From Pedobacter roseus (GTDB taxonomy: Bacteria > Bacteroidota > Bacteroidia > Sphingobacteriales > Sphingobacteriaceae), in the NCBI RefSeq assembly GCF_014395225.1, contig NZ_CP060723.1:2108001-2172000 (forward strand): 64,000 bases of DNA. The letters are read 5' to 3'. Positions 18,684 through 27,453 of the stretch are shown piece after piece. The notes below the pieces were generated by a model, which was not told the origin of the DNA, made no database searches, and worked only from the letters and a program-made list of their open reading frames with translations. Position 1 is the stretch's first letter; each line of letters begins with the position of its first letter. The position numbers and the translations under genes were made by a program.

Positions 18684-19669
18684 GTGTCGGTTAAAAAGAA
18701 AGCTATCATTATTTCTCTTATAGTAAGTGTTGTATTAATGCTGGCCAAGTTTATTGCTTACTTTATCACCGGTTCTAATGCTATTTTGACAGACGCTGCA
18801 GAGAGTATTGTAAATGTAATTGCAGGTAGTTTTGCTTTTTACAGCATTTATTTAAGTACCCAGCCCAAAGATGAAAACCACCCTTACGGACATGGGAAAG
18901 TAGAGTTTTTTTCTGTCTTTGTAGAAGGTATCCTGATCCTGATTGCGGGTTTAGCCATTATTTTTAAATCTTCTTACAACCTCATTTACCCGCATGCCTT
19001 AGGTGAACTATTAACCGGAACCATGATTATTGGCATTACCGGCTTAATTAATCTCATCGTAGGGCTTTATCTAATGAATGTTGGCAAAGAGGTACATTCT
19101 GTTACTTTACAGGCAGATGGAAAACATCTGCTTACTGATACTTATACCAGTGGAGCCATTGTTATTGGTTTAATACTGATTCAACTGACAAATATTATTT
19201 GGTTAGACAGCTTACTCTCTGTGTTAGTGGGCTTTTACATCGTTTATTCTGGTTATAAGCTCACCCGTGGTTCGGTTGGAGGACTGATGGATGAAAGTGA
19301 TTTTACACTCGTTGAAGAGGTAGTAGAGGTATTGCAAAAGAACCGCCACAATCCCTGGATTGATGTGCATAATCTCCGCACGCAGCAATATGGCCCGAAT
19401 TTCATATCGATTGCCATGTAACTTTACCGTATTATTTTGATTTAAATCAGGTTCACCGCGAAATTTCGCAGATTGATGAACTGATCAACAAAAATGGTGT
19501 ACGTAAGGCCGAACTTTTTATCCATGCTGATCCATGTTTGCCCGAGTGTTGCCATTATTGCCACATGAGCGAATGCAAGGTAAGGGCTGAAGCCTTTAGA
19601 AAAGAAATCGTCTGGACACCAGAGATAGTGATAAAAAATAAAAAACATTTCGAAAATGAGCTACTTTAA
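18684..19669 (+). pseudogene. Cation diffusion facilitator transporter with a one-base frameshift near 19400
   Basis: The first frame (18684-19421, GTG start) encodes the membrane part of a CDF transporter: several TM helices, TDAAESIVNVIAG with the metal-binding Asp, and HPYGHGKVEF. It then breaks after RTQQYGPNF. The frame shifted by one base continues from ~19403 as HIDCHVTLPYYFDL and runs to TAA 19667-19669, giving the normal cytoplasmic domain ending with a Cys/His cluster (CLPECCHYCHMSECK). One base therefore seems missing at 19400-19402. CDF proteins export Zn2+, Fe2+ or Co2+ by proton antiport. The 3' part overlaps the Nudix gene by 14 bp, as in an intact operon. A sequencing error is as likely as real decay. 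Confidence 0.85.
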
Positions 19670-20108
19670 CGTAAGGGTTTATGGTTTACTGATTAATCAG
19701 CATAACGAGGTGCTGGTGAGTGATGAAGAAGAATACGGATTTCGTTTTAGCAAATTCCCAGGTGGCGGATTAGAGCTAGGAGAGGGACTTATTGAAGGAT
19801 TAAAAAGGGAATTTGTAGAAGAATGTGAAGCCGAAATTGAGGTTTTATCACATTTTTATACCACCGATTTTTATGAGAAATCGTCATTTAACGATAGTCA
19901 GGTAATTAGTGTTTATTATTTGGTTAAAGAAAAAACGCCATTACAACTGGCCTTCAAAGATACCATTTACGATTTCGACGGTGAAGGTGAAATTTTGCAG
20001 GCTTTTAGATGGGTGAAAATAGAAGATTTAAATATCGAAGAAATTACCTTCAAAACCGATAAAACCGTTGCCCAACTTTTAAAAGAACAATTTTCAGTTA
20101 ATTTATAA
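19656..20108 (+). CDS. Nudix hydrolase
   Basis: This 150-residue protein has a Nudix box at ~36-58, GGLELGEGLIEGLKREFVEE, which fits G-x5-E-x7-REUxEExGU except that Cys follows the two Glu residues instead of Gly after one spacer. Nudix enzymes hydrolyse nucleoside diphosphates linked to another moiety; the substrate is unknown. ATG 19656 lies inside the end of the CDF frame (14-bp overlap), implying translational coupling. bioA begins 6 bp after its stop, so CDF, Nudix and bioA form one transcript. Confidence 0.87.
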   Translation: MSYFNVRVYGLLINQHNEVLVSDEEEYGFRFSKFPGGGLELGEGLIEGLKREFVEECEAEIEVLSHFYTTDFYEKSSFNDSQVISVYYLVKEKTPLQLAFKDTIYDFDGEGEILQAFRWVKIEDLNIEEITFKTDKTVAQLLKEQFSVNL

Positions 20109-20114
20109 TTATTT

Positions 20115-21416
20115 ATGTCAGATACTTCCGAAATCCAAACGCCGAACTCCAAACTAAATCTAACTGAACGCGATCAAAAGGTGATTTGGCATCCTTATAC
20201 CCAAATGAAAAATGCCCTTCCACATATTCCGATTGTTAGGGGAGAAGGTGTTTATGTTTTTGATGAAAGCGGTAAAAGATATATCGACGCTGTTTCGTCG
20301 TGGTGGGTAAATATACATGGACATTCGCATCCCTATATTGCCGAAAAAGTAGCCGAACAGCTTAAGGTTTTAGAACATGTAATTTTTGCCGGTTTTACGC
20401 ACGAACCTGCTGTTTTATTGGCCGAACGACTTTTACCAATACTCCCAGGTAAACAGGAAAAGGTTTTTTATACCGATAATGGCTCAACCGCTGTAGAAGT
20501 AGCCTTAAAAATGTGCCTGCAATATTGGGATAATAATGGAACACCAAAAACAAAAATCCTTGCGTTTAAAAATGCTTATCATGGCGATACTTTTGGCGCC
20601 ATGTCTGTTAGTGGACGAAGTATTTTTACCGATGCCTTCAACAGTTTATTGTTCGACGTAGAATTTATCGATCTTCCAAATGAAGCGAACATCTCAGAGC
20701 TGGTTTCTCACATCTCAAATCTCACGCATACTGCCTGTTTCATTTTCGAACCCCTTATTTTAGGTTCGGGTGGAATGTTAATGTATGAGGCCAAATACCT
20801 TGACGAGCTTTTATCGGCCTGTAAAGACGCACAGATTTTAACCATTGCCGATGAAGTGATGACGGGTTTCGGTAGAACAGGAACTTACTTTGCCTGCGAA
20901 AAACTGACCAATAAACCGGATATTATCTGTTTAAGTAAAGGATTAACCGGCGGAACCATGCCGCTGGGTGTAACCACATGTACCAATGAGATTTTTGAAG
21001 CCTTTTTAAGTGATGATAAGTTAAAAACGCTTTATCACGGACATTCATTTACGGCCAATCCAATTGCTTGTGTGGCATCACTCGCAAGCTTAGACATCCT
21101 TTTAAGAAGTGAAACCATACAGAATATTAAGAGGGTAGAGGCTAAGCACGCGGTATTTCTGGAAGAGATTAAAACACATCCAAAAGTTAAAGCCATCAGA
21201 CAAACCGGAACGATTATCGCCATTGAATGGGAAACCGGTAATGAAACTTCTTATTTAAGTAGCCTGCGTAATTTGCTGTATGCCTATTTCTTAGATAAAG
21301 GAATTATATTGAGGCCACTTGGAAATATTATCTATATCCTACCTCCTTACGTCATTAGTGATGAAGATCTGGATTATATTTATGCTACAATAAAAACTGC
21401 TTTAGAAGAGGTGTAA
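20115..21416 (+). CDS. bioA: Adenosylmethionine-8-amino-7-oxononanoate aminotransferase
   Basis: This 433-residue class III aminotransferase converts KAPA to DAPA in biotin synthesis, using S-adenosylmethionine as amino donor. BioA-specific features are VIWHPYTQM near the N-terminus, AVSSWWVNIHGHSHP, FYTDNGSTAVEVALKM, ADEVMTGFGRTG and the PLP lysine in LSKGLTGG. The C-terminal RPLGNIIYILPPY is also diagnostic. It follows the Nudix gene by 6 bp. The other biotin genes in this window, bioF and bioD, are 30 kb away at 51.1-52.9 kb on the other strand; bioB is not in the window. Confidence 0.93.
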   Translation: MSDTSEIQTPNSKLNLTERDQKVIWHPYTQMKNALPHIPIVRGEGVYVFDESGKRYIDAVSSWWVNIHGHSHPYIAEKVAEQLKVLEHVIFAGFTHEPAVLLAERLLPILPGKQEKVFYTDNGSTAVEVALKMCLQYWDNNGTPKTKILAFKNAYHGDTFGAMSVSGRSIFTDAFNSLLFDVEFIDLPNEANISELVSHISNLTHTACFIFEPLILGSGGMLMYEAKYLDELLSACKDAQILTIADEVMTGFGRTGTYFACEKLTNKPDIICLSKGLTGGTMPLGVTTCTNEIFEAFLSDDKLKTLYHGHSFTANPIACVASLASLDILLRSETIQNIKRVEAKHAVFLEEIKTHPKVKAIRQTGTIIAIEWETGNETSYLSSLRNLLYAYFLDKGIILRPLGNIIYILPPYVISDEDLDYIYATIKTALEEV

Positions 21417-21463
21417 GTTTTTAAAAGTAGTATCAGGAAGCTACAACTAATATTTTTCATATT

Positions 21464-21590
21464 TCGTCGTTGCTAGGCACGAAGCAATCTTACAACGATC
21501 GCTATTACGCTAATGCATTTAGGATTGCTTCGTTCCTCGCAATAAAGGATTTATTTATTAGCCGTGGTTCGTGTCTCCACTAACCACTCA
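21464..21590. repeat. Intergenic inverted repeat (GAAGCAATC type) plus GCCGTGG motif
   Basis: Arms around CGTTGCTAGGCACGAAGCAATC and GATTGCTTCGTTCCTCGCAA (21464-21547) form an imperfect long hairpin after bioA. A similar one lies at 50981-51093. It is followed at 21557 by GCCGTGGTTCGTGT, matching 11704. Confidence 0.65.
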
Positions 21591-21599
21591 CAGCAAAAA

Positions 21600-22034
21600 T
21601 TATGCTTCAGGCTCCAGGTATTTGCTAAGCGCTTCATTAAGAAAATAATTCCAGCCTCCATTAAAGCTTGTTTTTTCAAAATTCGGACCATTAGAAGCGA
21701 AACTTTCTAAACCTGTATGCGTGAGTTTTAATAGTGTTTTGTCGCTTTGCTCAAATAATTCCCAGCTCACTTCAGAATTGCCCGGTAAACCATCATATCG
21801 CCAGGTATAAGCTAATTTTTTGCCCGTTATTATTTCGGTTATTTCACAAAGGTGAAGGTATTGAGGCCCATCAACAGCTCCACCGGTAAATTCAAATTTA
21901 AAACCAACTTCAGGTTTAAAATCTGCTAATTGAAAATACCACTGTTTAATTTCTTTGTTATCGGTTAAAGCTTTCCATACTTTTTCGATCGGAGCATTGT
22001 ATAAACGATCTACAATAATGGGTTCGTTTTCCAT
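21600..22034 (-). CDS. SRPBCC (AHSA1-like) domain protein
   Basis: This 144-residue protein starts at ATG 22034 (MENEPIIVDRLYNAPIEKVWKAL), which matches the first strand and helix of SRPBCC/AHSA1 proteins. Later family marks are WYFQLADFKPEVGFKFEF, LAYTWRYDG and a C-terminal helix with GGWNYFLNEALSKYLE. The family has a hydrophobic cavity and binds lipids, or acts as an Hsp90 activator homologue; bacterial members are mostly uncharacterised. An upstream in-frame extension overlapping the VOC gene is unlikely to be used. It follows the VOC gene by 41 bp. Confidence 0.85.
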   Translation of the reverse strand: MENEPIIVDRLYNAPIEKVWKALTDNKEIKQWYFQLADFKPEVGFKFEFTGGAVDGPQYLHLCEITEIITGKKLAYTWRYDGLPGNSEVSWELFEQSDKTLLKLTHTGLESFASNGPNFEKTSFNGGWNYFLNEALSKYLEPEA

Positions 22035-22075
22035 GTTTATTTGATTTATTTTCTTACAATAGAATGGATAAGCAG

Positions 22076-22492
22076 TTAGCCTAAAGGCATTTTGCTCATA
22101 TCCATATAAAGCACACTCCACCTTTGTCCATCCAGATCCACAAAACCGCAGCCATACATCCAGCCATCTTTATAACCCGGTTCGCCATAAATCGTTCCTC
22201 CGGCAGCTACTACTTTTTGCGCAAGCTCATCAACTTCTTCCGGACTTTCTGCATCAATAGAAAATAATACTTCGCCACCGCGGCGCACATCTGCTATGTT
22301 AGTGCCGGCAAAACTTTCATATAATTCTTCTTCGAAAAGCATAATCGCTAAATTACTTTCACCCACTAAAAAACAAGCTGAATCTTCTCGTGCGCCATAC
22401 TGCAGATTAAGGTTGAAGCCTAAGGCTGTAAAAAATGCTTTCGATTTATTAATGTCTTTTACCGGGAGGTTTATCCAAAGTGATTTTGTCAT
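22076..22492 (-). CDS. VOC family protein (glyoxalase/bleomycin-resistance-like)
   Basis: This 138-residue protein has the paired beta-alpha-beta-beta-beta modules of the vicinal-oxygen-chelate fold: LWINLPVKDINKSKAFFTALGF at the N-terminus and the C-terminal GFVDLDGQRWSVLYMD. The group resembles 'extradiol dioxygenase-like' VOC proteins often paired with SRPBCC genes in Bacteroidota. The reaction is unknown. The gene is upstream of the SRPBCC gene on the same strand, probably in one operon. Confidence 0.87.
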   Translation of the reverse strand: MTKSLWINLPVKDINKSKAFFTALGFNLNLQYGAREDSACFLVGESNLAIMLFEEELYESFAGTNIADVRRGGEVLFSIDAESPEEVDELAQKVVAAGGTIYGEPGYKDGWMYGCGFVDLDGQRWSVLYMDMSKMPLG

Positions 22493-22668
22493 AACGTTTT
22501 ATATTTGTTGTGAGTAAAGATAGGGAACGGATGGTGCAATTGAGCTTGCTAAAAACGAAAAATTATAGGGGTATTTGAGACAATTATAAATCAAAGTGTT
22601 TTTTTAAAAGATACGATGCATGGGGGGCGTCATTCACAACTAGATTGGGAATCATAGTGCAATAAGCT

Positions 22669-22695
22669 TTAAGATTCCCGCCTGCGCGGGAATGA
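22669..22695. repeat. Short palindromic repeat (CATTCCCG type)
   Basis: GATTCCCGCCTGCGCGGGAATGAC forms a tight hairpin and matches the repeat at 11621-11650 in inverted orientation. It sits in the 243-bp gap before the exonuclease gene, which otherwise shows nothing. Confidence 0.65.
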
Positions 22696-22735
22696 CAACC
22701 AACTTGGAATCTGTCTATGTTAGTTAAGCCATTTC

Positions 22736-24109
22736 CTACAATTTATACAATTTCTGCGGATGTTGTTCTGCGTGGCTTAAAATTAAATTCAGGATATAAC
22801 TATTGGATTGGTAAATGGATAAATCATTCTTAATTGGCGCTAAACCATCCGAAAGGAAATTTTTGTCGGTAAAATAGCCCATTCCGTAAAACTTTCCCTT
22901 TTCTACGAGTAAACAGCTAAATTCTTCTTCTTTTCGGCCTTCATCAACCAGGGCAAAGCTGGGTTGCTGACTTTGGATATCGTTTAAAGCGGCATTTAAT
23001 TTTTTATTGTACACACTTACGGTTTCTATTCCGCTACAAGCGCCAAAACATTGCCCGTTTTCGTGTGCATAACATTTTGTTGCTGTTTTCTGAAGGTAGC
23101 AGAGCTTCGCGCAAAGCTGGTATTTATCTATTAATTGAGTTAAAAAGTTATAACCTTCCAATAAACTGTTAAAACTCTGTATGGCATTATTGTTTTTTTT
23201 ATGTTTATCAACAGCTAAACGCAGGTATCCATTCTGATCTTCAAAGACGTACAAGTCGTATTTGTGTTCGTAACGTTTCATAGCGCGGTTGTTTTCGGGC
23301 CATAGGCGTTTAATTTCATTGGCTTCTAAAATCAGTGCCATTAGTTCAGTTCCGCAGGTCACGAAATCAACATGGTGTATGTTTCGCAAAAATTCCTGTC
23401 GCTGCCGGTTAGGGGTGTTGCCCGTAAAATGACTGGTTACGCGTTTTTTAAGGTCTTTGGCTTTGCCCACGTAAACAATTTTGCCCTTGCTATCTTTAAA
23501 ATAATAAACCCCGGGCTGATTGGGCAATCTTAAAATAGAAGCTTTATCTAAATGTGGCGGTAAAACCTGCTCTTTAGAAGTTTTCTTTAACATTTCCGGA
23601 ATGATTCCTTCCACATCATTATCCAGTAGCATATTAAAGAGGATGCTGGTGGCATCGGCATCGCCGGCAGCCCTGTGCCGGTTTTGTATCGGTATCTGGA
23701 GGGCTGTACACAATTTACCCAAACTGTATGAAGATTTTCCGGGTATCAGTTTTCTGCTTAACCTAACTGTACAGAGTTTTCTACACTGTAAATCGTAACC
23801 CGCAGCGGCCAAATGATGTTTTAAAAACGAATAATCGAAATTTACATTATGCGCTACGAAAATCTTATCACTCAGCAACTGGTAGATCTGCAGCGCAACA
23901 TCAGCAAAAGTTGGCGCATCCTTCAACATGGCATTATCAATGCCGGTTAGCGCGGTAATGTAATCCGGGATCGGTTGTTTTGGATTGATCAGGGTAGTGT
24001 AAGACTCAACAATCTGATTGCCATCATGGATATTAATGGCAACTTCAGTAATGCCATTTGCTGAGGCATGACCACCGGTGGTTTCGATATCTACAACTGC
24101 GTATAACAT
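22736..24109 (-). CDS. DEDDh exonuclease fused to GIY-YIG (UvrC N-terminal-like) domain
   Basis: This 457-residue protein has two nuclease modules. Residues 1-170 are a DnaQ-type 3'-5' exonuclease with ExoI VVDIETTGG (Asp7, Glu9), ExoII HNVNFDYSFL and ExoIII HRAAGDADAT. Residues ~200-285 are a GIY-YIG domain (PGVYYFKDSKGKIVYVGKAKDLKKRV) like the UvrC/Cho N-terminus. The C-terminal ~170 residues are conserved among orthologues but unassigned, with Cys-rich CAKLCYLQKTATKCYAHENG. Such fusions are widespread in Bacteroidota and probably act in DNA repair. The gene stands alone. Confidence 0.9.
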   Translation of the reverse strand: MLYAVVDIETTGGHASANGITEVAINIHDGNQIVESYTTLINPKQPIPDYITALTGIDNAMLKDAPTFADVALQIYQLLSDKIFVAHNVNFDYSFLKHHLAAAGYDLQCRKLCTVRLSRKLIPGKSSYSLGKLCTALQIPIQNRHRAAGDADATSILFNMLLDNDVEGIIPEMLKKTSKEQVLPPHLDKASILRLPNQPGVYYFKDSKGKIVYVGKAKDLKKRVTSHFTGNTPNRQRQEFLRNIHHVDFVTCGTELMALILEANEIKRLWPENNRAMKRYEHKYDLYVFEDQNGYLRLAVDKHKKNNNAIQSFNSLLEGYNFLTQLIDKYQLCAKLCYLQKTATKCYAHENGQCFGACSGIETVSVYNKKLNAALNDIQSQQPSFALVDEGRKEEEFSCLLVEKGKFYGMGYFTDKNFLSDGLAPIKNDLSIYQSNSYILNLILSHAEQHPQKLYKL

Positions 24110-24181
24110 TAAATTGAATTGAAATACAAAGCTATGCTAAAATAATTAGTATAAAAATTATTTTGATGATTTCTTTAGCAT

Positions 24182-24216
24182 AAAAAAAGCGGTTACATTA
24201 TTTAAACGTAACCGCT
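24182..24216 (-). terminator. Intrinsic terminator downstream of the outer-membrane protein gene
   Basis: AGCGGTTAC (24188-24196) pairs with GTAACCGCT (24208-24216). On the minus strand a T-run (complement of 24182-24188) follows the stem. Confidence 0.8.
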
Positions 24217-24237
24217 CAGGTATTTTGTATATGGAAG

Positions 24238-24867
24238 CTATTTTAGCTTGCTCAATAATTTACTCAAATTTGGTTTAATACCAATATTAATGGGTACGGT
24301 ATTAAATGTTCTGTTCTGGATTTTGCTAAAGCCATACATGTAACTGGCCTCCACAAATAAATTTGCGCCACCAATATTATATTCAATACCTGCACCACCT
24401 TCGGCAATGCCCAGGCTATTCGATTTATTATCTTGTGTAACCTGTAAAGTTGAAGCGTTTACCGCAGCCTGTGGGGTAAGGATAATACCACCTCCGGCAC
24501 CAGCAAAGCCGTAAAAAGCCCATTTGTTTACAATTTTGCGGTATCCCAGCGCCACGTTTAACAGATAGGTTGTTGCCCTTCCTTTTTGTAATGTATAGGT
24601 ATATCCTTCGTCTGGTGTGATCTGGTTAAAAGTAAACGCATGTAAACTTACTTTAGGGTACAAGAACAGACCACCATCGCCTAAACCTAAATTTAACCCC
24701 AATGAAGTAGAGAATTTAGGTTTAAAATAATCTGAGGTTTCGCCCATAGGAAAGGCAAATCCAATTCCGCTCATCGAATAAAGTTTATCCGGTCTGCCCT
24801 GTGCTTTAGCTTTAATTGATACCACCGCACACAGTAATATCATTGGAGTTAATAATTTTAATTTCAT
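24238..24867 (-). CDS. Outer-membrane beta-barrel protein
   Basis: This 209-residue protein has a signal peptide (ends near IKAKAQ, residue ~22) and alternating amphipathic strands rich in Gly and aromatic residues, such as LNVALGYRKIVNKWAFYGFAGAGGG and ANLFVEASYMYGFSKI. This is the pattern of small Bacteroidota OMP_b-brl or PorT-like barrels. Function is unknown. It lies 13 bp after a receiver-domain gene, with which it must be co-transcribed, an unusual pairing that links it to the LytTR signalling cluster. Confidence 0.75.
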   Translation of the reverse strand: MKLKLLTPMILLCAVVSIKAKAQGRPDKLYSMSGIGFAFPMGETSDYFKPKFSTSLGLNLGLGDGGLFLYPKVSLHAFTFNQITPDEGYTYTLQKGRATTYLLNVALGYRKIVNKWAFYGFAGAGGGIILTPQAAVNASTLQVTQDNKSNSLGIAEGGAGIEYNIGGANLFVEASYMYGFSKIQNRTFNTVPINIGIKPNLSKLLSKLK

Positions 24868-24880
24868 ATCTGATTTTTTT

Positions 24881-25243
24881 TTAATTTAAGATTAAGGCAT
24901 TTACTTTCTGTAGTAAATCGGCCATATTAAATGGTTTTTCTAAATAATCATCGGGATGATATTTTTGGGATGCAATATAATCTTCGTCATACCTTGCGGA
25001 AGCCATAATAACTGGAATGCCCTCTGTTTCAGGGTTTAATCTTAGCTCTTTAAATACGGCACGTCCATCCATTCCATTTAACATAATGTCGAGTATAATC
25101 AGGTCTGGTGCAAAATCCCTAATGGTTTTAAAAATATGCCTTGGCGATAACAAGGGGTAAACTTTATAATGTTCGGTTTCTAAAACTTCCTGAAAAACTT
25201 CTAATACATCAGGATCATCATCCACAACCAATACTCTTTTCAA
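24881..25243 (-). CDS. Single-domain response regulator
   Basis: This 120-residue protein is a stand-alone receiver (REC) domain: acidic cluster DDD at 8-10, phospho-acceptor Asp52 (LIILDIMLNG), Ser82/Ala83 switch region (MASARY) and Lys103 (LEKPF). With no output domain it probably acts by protein contact. Its gene sits between a LytTR regulator (113 bp upstream) and the outer-membrane protein gene (13 bp downstream). A partner kinase is not certain; the LytS-type kinase at 26269 is the nearest. Confidence 0.9.
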   Translation of the reverse strand: MKRVLVVDDDPDVLEVFQEVLETEHYKVYPLLSPRHIFKTIRDFAPDLIILDIMLNGMDGRAVFKELRLNPETEGIPVIMASARYDEDYIASQKYHPDDYLEKPFNMADLLQKVNALILN

Positions 25244-25356
25244 AACAGATAAATCAATTAATAATTAAATAGACTATCCTAATACAAAGTTCAGACTGGA
25301 ATGTTTTAAAGGCAGATAAAAAATATTGGAAAGCGCAATATTAAGGTATAGAAAGC

Positions 25357-26115
25357 TTAAATGATGGGGTCTGGTTTTGATTTTTCCTGAGGTAAATTAT
25401 TTTTTAAAAAATCAGCAAAATGTTCCGTGTGGGTTTCGGAAAGGATAAAGGATGTTTCTTCTGATAACAGGATTTTATTATCCAGTACGCTTTTAATGTG
25501 CTGTTTTGCAATAACTACTGTTGAGCTGATCTGGATAAATGCCGAATGTTTCTTCAGCATCTTTAAAGTTTTGGTAAAATTCGATCTGGAGCTGAAAAAT
25601 GTATTTTGTGTGGTTTTAAACCGGATATCTTCTTCAAGTTCCTCCACTGCAATCAGTTCATTCAGATCAATTCTTACCAAATCTCCGTTTTCTCCCTGCA
25701 AAGGGATATAAAAGAAATATTCGTCACTTGCCGAAAAAACATTAGTAGTATCTTTACCGGTAGGGTAAAGGTTATTGATCATTTTGGTAAAATGAAGAAT
25801 TGAGTAGGGCTTAAGTAGGTAGGCGTCAGCCTCAACCTTAAAAGCATCAATGGCATAACGCGCATGTGCGGTGGTAAAAACCAGGTATTTTGTTTTTTGT
25901 CTTAATAAGCCAGCCAGTTCAATGCCCGAAAGCGAAGGCATTTCTACATCCATAAAAATAATATCAACAGGGCTAGACGCAGATATCTCTGCGAGAGCCT
26001 GGAGTGGTTCGGTAAAAGTTTGAATAAGTTTTAAATCCGGCAACTTATCTACATACTCAATTAAGCTTTCGAGAGCGTGATGGTCGTCATCAATAGCGAT
26101 GCAACTTATTGACAT
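25357..26115 (-). CDS. LytTR family DNA-binding response regulator
   Basis: This 252-residue protein has an N-terminal REC domain (1-120) with phospho-acceptor Asp56 (DIIFMDVEMPSLSG) and Lys~103 (LLKPYS). A C-terminal LytTR domain follows (~140-240), whose HSAFIQISSTVVIAKQHIKSV block is a diverged form of the usual 'vhRsyivn' motif. It is paralogous to the regulator at 27454 and lies on the other side of the shared kinase gene. It would bind direct repeats upstream of target genes after phosphorylation. The LytTR half is less conserved than that of its paralogue. Confidence 0.88.
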   Translation of the reverse strand: MSISCIAIDDDHHALESLIEYVDKLPDLKLIQTFTEPLQALAEISASSPVDIIFMDVEMPSLSGIELAGLLRQKTKYLVFTTAHARYAIDAFKVEADAYLLKPYSILHFTKMINNLYPTGKDTTNVFSASDEYFFYIPLQGENGDLVRIDLNELIAVEELEEDIRFKTTQNTFFSSRSNFTKTLKMLKKHSAFIQISSTVVIAKQHIKSVLDNKILLSEETSFILSETHTEHFADFLKNNLPQEKSKPDPII

Positions 26116-26268
26116 TTTTTCATGTTTAGGTAACGCAAATTACAACTTCGGTCAATAAAAAGGAAAAAAAACAACTTGGTGACGGATTTTTATCTATTCA
26201 GCAAGGAAAATTGGCTTTTCTTTTGAAATTGTTGCAGAACTTTAAACTTTTGAGCGAAAATATTAAAA

Positions 26269-27366
26269 CTAAGTGCTTACAGTAAGCTTTATTTTTAACA
26301 TTACCCTAAAGTAACGATCAGCATTACTAAAATATTCAAACGCTGCATTTTGGCCATAGGTATAATCTAAACGCTTTTTTATATTTTCCATTCCGGCACT
26401 TAAACCAGAATTGTTTTTAACAGCCTTAATTAAATTGGATGTCTGGATAATCAGGTAGTTGTCTTCCGTTTTTAAACTCACTTCTGCCGGATGAGATTCT
26501 GTTGTTAACTCTCCGTGTTTAAAGATGTTCTCTACCAAAGTAATGAGTACCATCGGAATGATCTGCAGCTTTCTGATCTCATCATCGTACCAAAAGCGAA
26601 GCCTGATATTATGGTCGTTACGGAGCTGGTGTAAGTTAATCAGGTTTTCAACCTGGTTAATTTCTTCTCCCAATAATATAAATTCACGGTCTTTATTGCT
26701 GTCTACAGAATAACGCATCATTTCTGAGAGCGAATGGATGGCTTCAGCAGCAACAGGAGAAGATTCGCGGGCATTCTGGTAAATAAAATCAAGTGTATTA
26801 AATAACAGATGAGGCTGAATCTGCGCTTTTAGAAAAGCATTTTCTGAACGGGAGATCTGGATGAGGTTATATAAACGTTGTTTTTCCAGTTCTTCTGTTT
26901 TTTTTCGCTCCTTAATATAACGCATCAAAAAGTAATAACCTGTAGAGAAACACATAAAATATACGCAGCGGTACAATGGGGCTGAAAAATACTGCAGGTT
27001 GAGCTCAATCTTCCTGGAACCGTTATAGGCTGTATAGTGAATAATGGTATAATCGAGCAAAACAGCAATCATGACATAAGCCACAATTTCGAGGATTACC
27101 GCTAAAGGCAATTTCCATACCGTCTGTTTTGGGTTTTTAAAACCTATGGCCAGTACTACATGGGCATGCACATAAAAAGTAATAATATTGAGTGTATAAT
27201 ATAGAATGTAAGGCGGTAAGCGGCTAAATTTCCCGTTAATGAGGCCTACAATAATAGATTCGTAAAAGATAAAGATGATCCAAACGATGATATGGATCTT
27301 TTTACTAATCAGCCATGCTAATAATTGGCTTTTTTTTTCTTTTACGCTATCGTTTGTTGCATTCAT
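26269..27366 (-). CDS. LytS/YehU-type sensor histidine kinase
   Basis: This 365-residue kinase has four predicted membrane helices (~22-42, 52-72, 88-108, 130-149), a short coiled coil (~150-175) and a His_kinase domain with phospho-acceptor His186 (LKAQIQPHLLFNTLDF). An ATP-binding domain follows with N-box VLITLVENIFKHGE and the tail GLSAGMENIKKRLDYTYG. There is no extracellular sensor domain, so the signal is probably sensed in or near the membrane. It sits between two LytTR regulators on the same strand and likely phosphorylates one or both. Confidence 0.92.
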   Translation of the reverse strand: MNATNDSVKEKKSQLLAWLISKKIHIIVWIIFIFYESIIVGLINGKFSRLPPYILYYTLNIITFYVHAHVVLAIGFKNPKQTVWKLPLAVILEIVAYVMIAVLLDYTIIHYTAYNGSRKIELNLQYFSAPLYRCVYFMCFSTGYYFLMRYIKERKKTEELEKQRLYNLIQISRSENAFLKAQIQPHLLFNTLDFIYQNARESSPVAAEAIHSLSEMMRYSVDSNKDREFILLGEEINQVENLINLHQLRNDHNIRLRFWYDDEIRKLQIIPMVLITLVENIFKHGELTTESHPAEVSLKTEDNYLIIQTSNLIKAVKNNSGLSAGMENIKKRLDYTYGQNAAFEYFSNADRYFRVMLKIKLTVST

Positions 27367-27453
27367 CTGGCTAGTTAATTGGGGGACGGCTATATATGGT
27401 TAACAAAAAAAGAGTTTTAATTTGTTAACAACGAAAATACTAAAATTTTAGTT

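Noticed and set aside
22034..22121. N-terminal extension of the SRPBCC protein
   Set aside because: The extra 29 residues overlap the VOC gene end and do not fit the family start; ATG 22034 is chosen.
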